Of a DNA stretch of 64,000 nucleotides, positions 26,014-34,754 are shown in pieces. Below the pieces are notes generated by a model. That model did not search any database and was not told where the DNA came from. It was given only the letters and a program-made list of their open reading frames with translations. The stretch spans positions 38,650 to 102,649 of the forward strand of contig JADJGU010000005.1 in NCBI GenBank assembly GCA_016707885.1. Reading direction: 5' to 3'. The DNA comes from Sphingomonadales bacterium (GTDB lineage: Bacteria; Pseudomonadota; Alphaproteobacteria; Sphingomonadales; Sphingomonadaceae). Numbering within the stretch: the stretch's first letter is position 1; every line of letters starts with the position of its first letter. Position numbers and translations under genes: made by a program.

Positions 26014-28292
26014 CGCTTGCGGCGCCCCTGGTGCCGGATATTGGACGGCCTGCCTCGCTTTCCCGTCATATGCTTGCCCTTATGCTTCATGCCGGACGGG
26101 CGTTCCATCCGCGCCGGGGCATAGCTTCCGCCCTCTGGCAGCTCAAAGCGGAGCGCACCTGATACAGGATTGGCCTCGGCCAACCGCAATTTGAGGCGCA
26201 TTCCAGGGCGATATTCATCGCCGCTGTCCTCACCGGTGAGCGTTTGGCTGGCTTCGTCATAGAAGAAGCGCTCGGCACCCAAGGTGGAGACGGGAACCAA
26301 ACCATCGCCACCAATCGACTCGACTGTCGCGAAAAAACCGAAATTCTGCACGCCGGTAATGCGCACATCAATGATTTCACCAATCTGTGTAGCAAGGAAA
26401 GCAGCGACATAGCGATCGGTCGTCTCCCGCTCCGCTTCCATCGCACGGCGTTCGGCGCGGCTGATCATTTCGGAGGTGACGTCAAGCCGCTCGAAATCCT
26501 TGGCCGACAAGCCGGTAACCGGTTTGATCGCCCCATCCTTGGGTGCGGGCATTTCGAGATCATAGGCACTCACCAGTGCACGGTGGACGATCAGGTCGGC
26601 ATAGCGGCGGATCGGCGAGGTGAAATGCGCATAGCTGCCCAGCGCTAAACCGAAATGTCCGGCATTTTGCGGGGTGTAATAGGCCTGCGTCTGGCTGCGC
26701 AGCACCGCTTCCATGATCTGCGGCAGGATTTCGTCATGTTCCTGCACCTTGTCGATGATCGCGTTGAAGGTTGACGGGCGGACCACCTGCCCCAGCGCAA
26801 ATTCAAGATCGAAAGTCTTGAGATAATCCTTGAGCGCGACGAGCTTTTCACGTGCGGGCGGTTCGTGGACGCGGTAAATCAGTGGAGATTTCTTTTCCTC
26901 CAGCGCCTTCGCCGCCGCGACATTGGCCGCGATCATGAAATCCTCGATCACCTGGTGCGCGTCGAGATGCTCGCGTACAGCAACGCCGACAACCCTGCCC
27001 TCATCGTCGAGCGTGATGCGCCGTTCGGGAAGGTTGAGCTCCAACGGCCCACGCCGGTTTCTGGCTTTTTTGAGCAAGTCCCAGCACGCCCAGAGCGGCT
27101 TGAGCGCCGGTTCGAGCATCGAATGCGCCAGCTTCCCGTCAATCGCATCCTGTGCATCCTGATAGGGAATATTGGCGGAAATCCGCGCGATTGCGCGGGT
27201 GAAACGCCATGACGTCACTTGCCCGCCTGCATCGATCTGCATGTGACAAGCGAGCACCGCGCGGTCTTCGCCTTCCCGCAGCGAACATTTGTCCGACGAC
27301 AATGCATGCGGTAGCATCGGGACGACGCGATCGGGGAAATACACGCTATTCCCGCGCTTTGCCGCCTCGCGGTCGAGCGCGCTGCCCGGGCGTACATAAT
27401 AGCTGACATCAGCTATGGCGACGATAGCTTTGAAACCATTTATATTTTTTGGATCATCATCCGGCGTTGACCAGACTGCGTCGTCAAAATCGCGTGCATC
27501 CCTTGGATCGATGGCAATGATCGGCAAATGACGCAGATCTTCGCGTATTTCGGCGGTGACGGGCAGTTTGCTGACATGCAGCGCCTCTGCTTCGACTTCT
27601 TCGGGAATTTCAAACGGAATGCCAAATTTATGGATGGCAATGAGGCTGAAGCTGCGCGGGGCAAAAGGATCGCCCAACACATCGGTAACCCGCGCCTTTT
27701 TTTGCCCTGCCCGCCCGCCAAGTTCTGCAAGCACCAGATCGCCGGGCTGCGCTTCACCGATCTCGAACAGGGGAATGTCGAAGCGCGCCTTTTTGTCGGT
27801 CGACTTCAGCCAGAAACGGCCATTGTCGCTTTCCTCGACCACTCCCAAAATCTGCTCGCTAGCCTTGGCGAGCTTTTTCATCGGATGGGCGAGCCAGCCT
27901 TTTCCGGCCTCTTCGGTGCGCGCAAGGATGCGATCACCTATCCCCAGCGCGCCTTTACGCCCGCGTTCAACGACACGCAGCTTGGGCAGAGGAATTCCAT
28001 CCGCCTCCCAGCGTTCGGGAATGGCGATCAGCTGGTTACCGTCGATATCAACTATCTTAAGCACGGTTACGCGTGGAACACCGCCCATCTTATGGAATGC
28101 CCTGCCCGGGGCAGCGTCGATCAGCCCTTCGTCGGTCATGTCCTTGAGCAGGGCTTTCAGCGCAATCTTGTCGCTACCGTGCAAGCCAAAGGCGCGGGAT
28201 ATCTCCCGCTTGCCTGCAGGCTCTTTGGATTGCTCTATGAACTCGAGGATTTGCTCGCGTGTCGGAAGACCTGAAGGGCGTTTCCGGCTCAA
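26010..28292 (-). CDS. rnr: Ribonuclease R
   Basis: A processive 3'-5' exoribonuclease of the RNase II/R family that degrades structured RNA. 760 residues: an N-terminal winged-helix region (TREQILEFIEQSKEPAGKREISRAFGL), cold-shock domains, the catalytic RNB domain with IDPRDARDFDDAVW (metal-binding Asp cluster), a C-terminal S1 domain (IDVRITGVQNFGFFATVESIGGDGLVPVS) and a basic tail. The start is a TTG overlapping the DUF805 gene stop as TTGA. Confidence 0.95.
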   Translation of the reverse strand: MSRKRPSGLPTREQILEFIEQSKEPAGKREISRAFGLHGSDKIALKALLKDMTDEGLIDAAPGRAFHKMGGVPRVTVLKIVDIDGNQLIAIPERWEADGIPLPKLRVVERGRKGALGIGDRILARTEEAGKGWLAHPMKKLAKASEQILGVVEESDNGRFWLKSTDKKARFDIPLFEIGEAQPGDLVLAELGGRAGQKKARVTDVLGDPFAPRSFSLIAIHKFGIPFEIPEEVEAEALHVSKLPVTAEIREDLRHLPIIAIDPRDARDFDDAVWSTPDDDPKNINGFKAIVAIADVSYYVRPGSALDREAAKRGNSVYFPDRVVPMLPHALSSDKCSLREGEDRAVLACHMQIDAGGQVTSWRFTRAIARISANIPYQDAQDAIDGKLAHSMLEPALKPLWACWDLLKKARNRRGPLELNLPERRITLDDEGRVVGVAVREHLDAHQVIEDFMIAANVAAAKALEEKKSPLIYRVHEPPAREKLVALKDYLKTFDLEFALGQVVRPSTFNAIIDKVQEHDEILPQIMEAVLRSQTQAYYTPQNAGHFGLALGSYAHFTSPIRRYADLIVHRALVSAYDLEMPAPKDGAIKPVTGLSAKDFERLDVTSEMISRAERRAMEAERETTDRYVAAFLATQIGEIIDVRITGVQNFGFFATVESIGGDGLVPVSTLGAERFFYDEASQTLTGEDSGDEYRPGMRLKLRLAEANPVSGALRFELPEGGSYAPARMERPSGMKHKGKHMTGKRGRPSNIRHQGRRKR

Positions 28293-28894
28293 CTTTCCTC
28301 ATCCATGTCGCGGCGGCCAAATCGATTTTCACCCGCAGTCCCCGAACGTAAAAGCAAAAAGACTACAAAGCCGAGTGTAGCCAGATATATTAGATTGTTT
28401 GCAAAACCCATGAAGAACCAACCAAAATCGGGCTCTGACGCTGAATTAAAATCCTGAAAGACCAAAGCCATAAGCCAAAGGCCACCGAACAAAAACGGCA
28501 TCGGCAGCAAAATCCACGCTCCGGTTCGATTGGTATCGTGAAGGCGACGAACAGACGCTGCTGCAAGCAGGCCAATTGAAACCACAGCGATGGCTGTTAT
28601 CCAATTGAGTAAATATCCAAAGTCTGGACCAACCCCGGCCGCACCATCCTTGATCGACACCGAATAGCCGCCGGGACCTGCTGAAACAGTTACCTTATCA
28701 GGGTTTTGGGCGGCGTACTGATTGATATCGCCAAAAGTTCGGGTCAATTCCATGCTCATTACGACCGACCAAAATCCGAAAGCTATCAGGGCAACAAATA
28801 TTGCGTAAAACCAGAAATCGGTTCGACTGCTTCGTCCTTGGAAATCGAACAAGCCTGCTAATCCGCGCTTTATCGCTACCCACGCCCTGAGCAT
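28289..28894 (-). CDS. DUF805 family membrane protein
   Basis: 201 residues from the ATG at 28894, which overlaps the proS stop (TAATG). The N-terminal LAGLFDFQGRSSRTDFWFYAIF is the DUF805 hallmark (phe-x-gly-arg-x-ser-arg followed by an aromatic membrane segment). Membrane segments follow near residues 28-50, 105-125, 140-160 and 175-195. Function is unknown for the family. It is coupled to proS upstream and rnr downstream. Confidence 0.8.
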   Translation of the reverse strand: MLRAWVAIKRGLAGLFDFQGRSSRTDFWFYAIFVALIAFGFWSVVMSMELTRTFGDINQYAAQNPDKVTVSAGPGGYSVSIKDGAAGVGPDFGYLLNWITAIAVVSIGLLAAASVRRLHDTNRTGAWILLPMPFLFGGLWLMALVFQDFNSASEPDFGWFFMGFANNLIYLATLGFVVFLLLRSGTAGENRFGRRDMDEES

Positions 28895-30420
28895 TAGTAT
28901 GTCCGTCCTATCAGCATACGCTCGACCGCAGGCTCGCCGGTGAAGAAGCATTTGCCGTCGACCGGTGCGGCATCAAGCGGCGTGTTGCGCATGGTGAGCT
29001 TCAATGCCTTCAACTGCTCGACAATCTTGTCGAGCTCTGCGCCGGTCGGGCGCGCCCATTGCACCTCTACCCAGCCGGCAAATTTCGCCTCGTCGCCTTT
29101 GAAATGCGCGGCGAGATCGGTGACGTCACGGGCGATATTGGCTTCGAGCCGTGCCTTGGCTTCGCTATGGAGCGTGGTCTGGATTTCCTCGAGCATCCCG
29201 GCAGCGCTGGAGATCAAATCCCCGCGCAGCGTGAAGGCTGTCGCCAGCTTGCCATCATCCTTGTATAGCCGGTCACGGCGCAGCACAGCCGCTTTGCCTT
29301 CGGATACATCGCGCGGACCAACCTCAACGATGATCGGCGCGCCCTTTTTCACCCACGCCCAGCGCTTGTTCGAAGCCTTGGACGCCTTGGTATCGAGCAG
29401 CACGCGCACAGGCTCACCAAAGGCTGACAGCGCGCCGAGTTCTTTCCAGAGCTCACGGCAATAATCGAGCACCGCGGCGTCGCCATCATCGTCGCGCAGC
29501 ATCGGCACGATCACAATCTGCCACGGCGCAATTTGCGGGGGGCAGCGCAGGCCATCATCGTCGCCATGCGTCATGATAACGCCGCCGATCATACGGGTCG
29601 AAACACCCCAGCTGGTGGTGTGGGCATATTGCTGCCCGCCTTCCTTATCCTGATATTTAATGCCTGCGGCCTCGGCAAAGCCGGTGCCCAGATAGTGCGA
29701 GGTGCCAGCTTGCAGCGCCTTGCCATCCTGCATCATCGCTTCGATCGAATAGGTCGCAACGGCGCCGGGGAAACGCTCATTTTCGGGCTTTTCGCCTGCC
29801 ACCACCGGCATCGCCAGCGGGCCTTCGGCAAAGGCACGATACATTTCGAGTGCGCGCATAGTCTCTTTCATCGCGTCTTCGCGATCGACATGCGCGGTAT
29901 GCCCTTCCTGCCAAAGAAACTCGCTAGTGCGCAGGAACATACGGGTGCGCATTTCCCAGCGGACGACATTGGCCCATTGGTTGACCAGCAAAGGCAGGTC
30001 CCGCCAGCTTTGCACCCAGCGGCTCATCGCGGCACCGATGACGGTTTCAGAGGTTGGACGGACGACCAAAGGCTCTTCGAGCTTGCTTTCGGGATCAGGG
30101 ATCAGTTTGCCCTTGCCATCACCAACGAGGCGATGGTGGGTGACTACGGCCATTTCCTTGGCAAAACCTTCGACATGGTCTGCCTCTTTTTCGAAGAAAG
30201 ACAGCGGGATGAAGAGCGGGAAATAGCAATTTTCAACGCCGGCCTTCTTGATTTCGGCGTCCATCAGCTTCTGGATGCGTTCCCACATGCCATAGCCCCA
30301 GGGGCGGATAACCATACAGCCACGTACGCCCGACTCTTCAGCAAGATCGGCTTCGGAAATAACCTCCTGATACCAGGCGGCGAAATTTTGTTGGCGGGTA
30401 ACGGAAAGCGCGTGTTTCAT
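28894..30420 (-). CDS. proS: Prolyl-tRNA synthetase, archaeal/eukaryal-like type
   Basis: Charges tRNA-Pro (class II). The ATG at 30420 gives 508 residues starting MKHALSVTRQQNFAAWYQEV. Class II motifs are seen: GCMVIRPWGYGMWERIQ, VVRPTSETVIGAAMSRWVQS, NVVRWEMRTRMFLRTSEFLWQEGHTAH and GVSTRMIGGVIMTHGDDDGL. There is no roughly 180-residue editing insertion between motifs 2 and 3, and the protein ends with a C-terminal extension (GKCFFTGEPAVERMLIGRTY) finishing in tyrosine. These features place it in the archaeal/eukaryal-like group rather than the E. coli type or the short 440-residue alphaproteobacterial type. Confidence 0.94.
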   Translation of the reverse strand: MKHALSVTRQQNFAAWYQEVISEADLAEESGVRGCMVIRPWGYGMWERIQKLMDAEIKKAGVENCYFPLFIPLSFFEKEADHVEGFAKEMAVVTHHRLVGDGKGKLIPDPESKLEEPLVVRPTSETVIGAAMSRWVQSWRDLPLLVNQWANVVRWEMRTRMFLRTSEFLWQEGHTAHVDREDAMKETMRALEMYRAFAEGPLAMPVVAGEKPENERFPGAVATYSIEAMMQDGKALQAGTSHYLGTGFAEAAGIKYQDKEGGQQYAHTTSWGVSTRMIGGVIMTHGDDDGLRCPPQIAPWQIVIVPMLRDDDGDAAVLDYCRELWKELGALSAFGEPVRVLLDTKASKASNKRWAWVKKGAPIIVEVGPRDVSEGKAAVLRRDRLYKDDGKLATAFTLRGDLISSAAGMLEEIQTTLHSEAKARLEANIARDVTDLAAHFKGDEAKFAGWVEVQWARPTGAELDKIVEQLKALKLTMRNTPLDAAPVDGKCFFTGEPAVERMLIGRTY

Positions 30421-30468
30421 GGCCCAGCCCCTAGCGGCTTGGCCGGGCATCCGCAACCGTGCGGCAGA

Positions 30469-31029
30469 CTAGTCTTTGGATAGTTTGTCGATCTTCGCTT
30501 GCAACTCAGCCATTTGCTTCCTGAGGTCATCGAGACTTTCGCCTGCCTTTTCCTTTTTCCCGCCCAGATTGCCGAGATTTGGCACTAGCGCGTCACGCGC
30601 AGCTTTCATCATTTCGATATTTTGCTTGGCTATATGACCAAAGGGGCCCGAGGTCAGGGCGTTCTCGATCACATCCTGAACCTGCTTCTGGTTCTTGCGG
30701 AAATTGTCCATTGAACTTTCGAGGAACTGCGGCACCAAGCCTTGCATTGAATCGCCGTACAGAGCGATGATCTGGCGCAGGAAGTTGACCGGCAGCATGC
30801 TCTTTCCGCCATTTTCTTCTTCCATGATGATCTGGGTAAGCACGCTATGGGTGATATCCTCACCTGTCTTGGCATCGACGACTTTGAACTCGATATCCTT
30901 GCGAGTCATCTCTGCCAGAAAGTCGAGCGTTATATATTTGGATGACTGGGTATTATAGAGGCGACGGTTCGCATATTTTTTGATGATGACGGGACCGCCG
31001 TCCTGCCCAGTTGATGCTTTGCGTGCCAT
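30469..31029 (-). CDS. phaR: Polyhydroxyalkanoate synthesis repressor PhaR
   Basis: A DNA- and PHA-granule-binding repressor that controls phasin genes. 186 residues: the N-terminal PHB/PHA-accumulation regulator domain has VIIKKYANRRLYNTQSSKYITLD and LAEMTRKDIEFKVVDAKTGEDITHSVLTQII, followed by FLRQIIALYGDSMQGLVPQFLESSM and a lysine/glutamine-rich coiled-coil-like tail (DDLRKQMAELQAKIDKLSKD). No PHA synthase or phasin gene is in the window. It precedes proS by 48 bases. Confidence 0.93.
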   Translation of the reverse strand: MARKASTGQDGGPVIIKKYANRRLYNTQSSKYITLDFLAEMTRKDIEFKVVDAKTGEDITHSVLTQIIMEEENGGKSMLPVNFLRQIIALYGDSMQGLVPQFLESSMDNFRKNQKQVQDVIENALTSGPFGHIAKQNIEMMKAARDALVPNLGNLGGKKEKAGESLDDLRKQMAELQAKIDKLSKD

Positions 31030-31459
31030 ATTATATATCCCCGGATATTCCTGACGTCCCTAGCGCAGCCGTTGGTGCACCGCAACATTGATGCTGTTGT
31101 ATGTTTGGATCGCGGAATTTGGATGATTCGTTGCAATTCAAGTTTCGAACGATGGCTCCAACTGCCCGTAGTCTATTTAGCTGATATCTGTATCCATCGT
31201 GATTTTGTAAGCGAGCGTGACAAAATTGAAGTTTGCTGTCGCCAAAACTCTCTAAATTGCAATTTAGTTGCAAATGATATTACCGTAAGCGTAACTACGT
31301 TGCCATATGCCTTTTGGGATAGCAGTCCGGAGGCTGTGGCGCTTTAGCAACAGAGGTAAAAAATACGTCTTAGTATCTCGGATGCCATTGCATCTAGTGT
31401 TCTGCTGCGCTTATCGGTGCCGATTAATCCATAATGAATTCTCAACTGGGGAGCTTTTC
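31030..31459. promoter_or_regulatory. 430-bp AT-rich upstream region of phaR and the TonB receptor, with a 16-bp palindrome
   Basis: No gene is supported here. The region is clearly richer in A+T than its surroundings and serves two divergent genes. A perfect palindrome CTAAATTGCAATTTAG lies at 31252-31267, about 190 bases before the receptor start. A TTGCAAATGATAT stretch follows it. The receptor start at 31460 has GGGGAG as ribosome-binding site. A promoter for a strongly expressed outer-membrane gene is expected, but I cannot assign its exact elements. Confidence 0.5.
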
Positions 31460-34400
31460 ATGAAGAAGACTCGTTTAATGGTAACCGGTTCGATCGTCGG
31501 ACTGGCAATGCTGAGCGTGCAACCCGCATTTGCTCAGTCTGCATCGCCCGATGCGCAGGCAGATGAAGATGAAGAAGAGGTTGCTGAAGAAGACAACGCT
31601 CCTATCCTCGTAACCGGTTCGCGCATTTCGCGCCCGACACTGGAATCGCCTGTACCTGTGACGTCGGTTACCGCGGAAGAACTGCTTTCGGGCGGTAATC
31701 TGTCGGTTGGCGATGCCTTGAACGATCTTCCCTCGCTGCGCTCGACCTTTAGCCAGTCGAACTCGACCCGTTTCATCGGTACGGCTGGTCTGAACATCCT
31801 TGACCTTCGCGGTCTAGGTACGGCGCGTACTTTGACTCTGGTGAATGGCCGTCGCCATGTGACGGTTTCCCCTGGTGATTACACGGTCGACGTGAACACA
31901 ATCCCGAGCGAACTGATCGAACGTATCGACGTTGTGACCGGCGGCAACTCGGCCATTTACGGTTCGGATGCAATTGCAGGCGTTGTCAACTTCGTACTGA
32001 AGAAAGATTTCGACGGTCTGCGTCTGACGGGTCAGGGCGGCGTTTCCAGCCGTGGTGACCGTGGTTCCTATTTCGGTGCGCTTACCTGGGGTAAGAATTT
32101 CGCAGACGGTCGCGGTAACATCGCTATCGCAGCCGAATATTCGAAATCAGAACCGATCAAGTTCACCGGTCGCGACTATCTGACCGGCGCGTTTTCGGGT
32201 CGTAAGCAGTTCAACATCACTGAAATCACGTCCGGTGAATTGCCCTATGGGGATGGCATCTTCGACAACGCGTTTTTCACTAACATCCGCAACAACAATA
32301 TTTCGGACGGTGGCCTGGTCACCGGTCTTTGCAACGCCGTTGCCGTTCTCGGAAACCCGCTGCGCTGCTCGCCTGGTTCAACTGCTGCTGCTGCGGCTGG
32401 CACTTCCTATGTATTCGATGAAGGCGGCAACCTGATCGTTAACCCGATTACACGCGATTTGCGTCTGATCGGTTCTGGCAACGCTGTCGGCGGTTTGGGT
32501 TCAACCCTCTCGAACTATGGCGACCTTATCCCTGAAATCGAGCGGAAATCGATCAACCTGCTGGCACATTTCGACGTTTCGGATGGCTTCCGTCCGTTCC
32601 TCGAAGCGAAATATGTCGACCTGAACGTCTTCTCGGAAACCAGCCCGAGCTTCGTTCAGGGCGGTTTCCTCGGCACAGTAAGCTGCTCGAACCCGTTTGT
32701 AACCGCGCAGAACCTCGCTGTATTGCAGGGTGCTGGCCGCTGCGCAACGCCGACTTCCACATTCGCACTGAACCGCAACAACGTCGACCTGGGTATTCGC
32801 TCGGAAGACAATAAGCGCGAAACATGGCGTATTGTTGTTGGTGCAGAAGGCACTTTCAACGACGACTGGAAATATGAAGTTGCTTTGAACTATGGCAAGC
32901 TGGATGGCCGCACTGTTTCACTGAACAACCTCCAGTTGTTCAATCTCGACGGTTCAAATGGTCCCTACCTGAATGCGTTCGATGCGGTTCTTGCACCCGT
33001 TGGTTTCTCGGGAACAAACTTTGTGAACAACGCTGCAGGCCAGCGGGTTATCTGCCGTGTCAACGCAGTGACCAATGTGGACTCATCGTGCGTGCCATTG
33101 AACCTGCTCGGCAATGGCCGCAACGATCCGCGTGCTATCGACTATGTGATGACCGACAGCTTCTATGGTCAGAAAGCCAGCCAGTTTGTTGCATCGGCAT
33201 TTGTTGGCGGCGACTTCTCCGAATTGTTCGAACTTCCTGGCGGCCCGATCGCATTTGCATTGGGTGCTGAGTATCGTGAAGAAAAGGGCAGCATTTCGGT
33301 TGACGAATTGACGTCGTCGGATGCTACCTTCCTCACCGCTCTTCAGCCGATCAAATATCCCAAGCTGACGGTGAAAGAAGCCTTTGCCGAATTGAACATT
33401 CCTCTGCTGCGTGACATGCCGTTTGCGCAGCTGCTGGAATTCGGTGCTGCAGCCCGTATTTCGGACTATAACAACGCAGCTGGTTCGACCAAGGCCTATA
33501 ACTTCACGGGCATTTGGGCTCCGATCGAAGACATCAAGTTCCGCGCTGCCTATTCGCGCTCGGTACGTGTTCCGACCCAGTCGGCACTGTTCGATCCGCT
33601 CGGTCAGAACTTTGCAACCATCGCTGACCCTTGCGATGTTTTGAACATCGGCCTGGGTGCCAACCGTGCAGCGAACTGTGCTGCAGCCGGCGTACCCGTT
33701 GGTTTTGTTAACACGCCTGCTCGTTCGGCTACGCTGAGCATTGAACAGGGCGGCAACCCGCTTCTCGAAGAAGAAAAGTCGGACAGCTACACTGTTGGTG
33801 TTGTTATCGAGCCCAGCTTTGCACCGGGTTTCTCGATCACCGTCGACTATTATGACATCAAGGTTCAGAACTTGATTGCATTCCCGACTGCGAACCTGAT
33901 CCTCAATGCTTGCTATGACTCGGCCAGCATTGTCGGCAACCCCTATTGCGCGCAGGTTAATCGCCTTCCCGGGGGTCTGTTCGACGATCCGGCCGTAACC
34001 GTGTTTCCTGCAAACTTTGCAAAGTTCACGACCAAAGGCCTTGACGTCGATCTGGCCTACAACCACAGCTTCGACAATGGCGACCGGTTGACCTATCGCG
34101 TCATTGGTTCGTGGCTCCGTGATCGTTCGCAGTATACCGATCCTGCCGATCCGCGTTTCCGCAACCGCTTGCATGGCGAATTGGGTGACCCGATCTGGGA
34201 GCTGGGTTCTAGCTTCTCGTACAAGCATAAGGACCTGACCCTTCGCTACGAATTCCGCTACATCGGCCCGCAAGCCGTTGGTACGTGGGAATCGCAGCAT
34301 GCAATGGTAAACCCCTGCCCGGCTAACGGTCTTACCGGTTTCGCCACCGGAAACGCAGCTGGTCAGCCGACCACTTGCACGCCGTTCGAACTGGCGCTGC

Positions 34401-34627
34401 TTGGTCCGCTTAATGCTGACCAGTTCCCCGAGAAGTACTACAAGGCACAGCATTTCCACGACCTTCGCCTGAACTGGGAAGTGAACGACAAGGTTTCGTT
34501 CTACACCGGCGTGGACAATGTGTTCGACCGTAAGCCGCCGCGCGGCCTGCTTGGTACGGGTGCTGGTTCGGGTATCTTTGATGCCACCGGTCGTTACTTC
34601 TACGCAGGCGTTCGCGCCGACTTCTAA
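31460..34627 (+). CDS. TonB-dependent outer-membrane receptor
   Basis: An active importer of a ligand I cannot identify. 1055 residues from the ATG at 31460. A signal peptide ends in AFAQ (about residue 26), an acidic stretch DEDEEEVAEEDN follows, then a plug domain (APILVTGSRISRP, SVGDALNDLPSLR, DLRGLGTARTLTLVNGRR, VVTGGNSAIYGSDAIAGVVNFVLKK split over about 75-200) and a beta-barrel ending in the aromatic FYAGVRADF. No STN domain, so no sigma/anti-sigma signalling is expected. Six extracellular-loop segments carry closely spaced cysteine pairs. Codon use (GGT, CGT, GTT) differs from neighbours and suggests high expression. A longer in-frame start upstream is not used. Confidence 0.94.
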   Translation: MKKTRLMVTGSIVGLAMLSVQPAFAQSASPDAQADEDEEEVAEEDNAPILVTGSRISRPTLESPVPVTSVTAEELLSGGNLSVGDALNDLPSLRSTFSQSNSTRFIGTAGLNILDLRGLGTARTLTLVNGRRHVTVSPGDYTVDVNTIPSELIERIDVVTGGNSAIYGSDAIAGVVNFVLKKDFDGLRLTGQGGVSSRGDRGSYFGALTWGKNFADGRGNIAIAAEYSKSEPIKFTGRDYLTGAFSGRKQFNITEITSGELPYGDGIFDNAFFTNIRNNNISDGGLVTGLCNAVAVLGNPLRCSPGSTAAAAAGTSYVFDEGGNLIVNPITRDLRLIGSGNAVGGLGSTLSNYGDLIPEIERKSINLLAHFDVSDGFRPFLEAKYVDLNVFSETSPSFVQGGFLGTVSCSNPFVTAQNLAVLQGAGRCATPTSTFALNRNNVDLGIRSEDNKRETWRIVVGAEGTFNDDWKYEVALNYGKLDGRTVSLNNLQLFNLDGSNGPYLNAFDAVLAPVGFSGTNFVNNAAGQRVICRVNAVTNVDSSCVPLNLLGNGRNDPRAIDYVMTDSFYGQKASQFVASAFVGGDFSELFELPGGPIAFALGAEYREEKGSISVDELTSSDATFLTALQPIKYPKLTVKEAFAELNIPLLRDMPFAQLLEFGAAARISDYNNAAGSTKAYNFTGIWAPIEDIKFRAAYSRSVRVPTQSALFDPLGQNFATIADPCDVLNIGLGANRAANCAAAGVPVGFVNTPARSATLSIEQGGNPLLEEEKSDSYTVGVVIEPSFAPGFSITVDYYDIKVQNLIAFPTANLILNACYDSASIVGNPYCAQVNRLPGGLFDDPAVTVFPANFAKFTTKGLDVDLAYNHSFDNGDRLTYRVIGSWLRDRSQYTDPADPRFRNRLHGELGDPIWELGSSFSYKHKDLTLRYEFRYIGPQAVGTWESQHAMVNPCPANGLTGFATGNAAGQPTTCTPFELALLGPLNADQFPEKYYKAQHFHDLRLNWEVNDKVSFYTGVDNVFDRKPPRGLLGTGAGSGIFDATGRYFYAGVRADF

Positions 34628-34650
34628 GTCGACGAGAATATGACAAACGG

Positions 34651-34680
34651 AAAGGGCGCCTTGATTGGCGCCCTTTTTGT
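34651..34680 (+). terminator. Rho-independent terminator of the TonB receptor gene
   Basis: AAAGGGCGCC and GGCGCCCTTT form a 10-bp stem with the loop TTGATT, followed by a run of T. It lies 24 bases after the receptor stop. The reverse strand also has some T after the stem, so it may act for alr too. Confidence 0.9.
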
Positions 34681-34754
34681 TTCGGCTTGAACGGAATGGC
34701 AGACTATTTGCGGATCGCAGTCCACAATCTTAGCCAAAGCATTTCAATTGGTTT

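Noticed and set aside
29533..30483. 316-residue plus-strand frame opposite proS
   Set aside because: Shadow of proS, without motifs.
33083..34459. 458-residue minus-strand frame opposite the TonB receptor
   Set aside because: Mirrors the barrel coding region in a biased codon frame. No start signal, no domain, and the plus-strand receptor is unambiguous.
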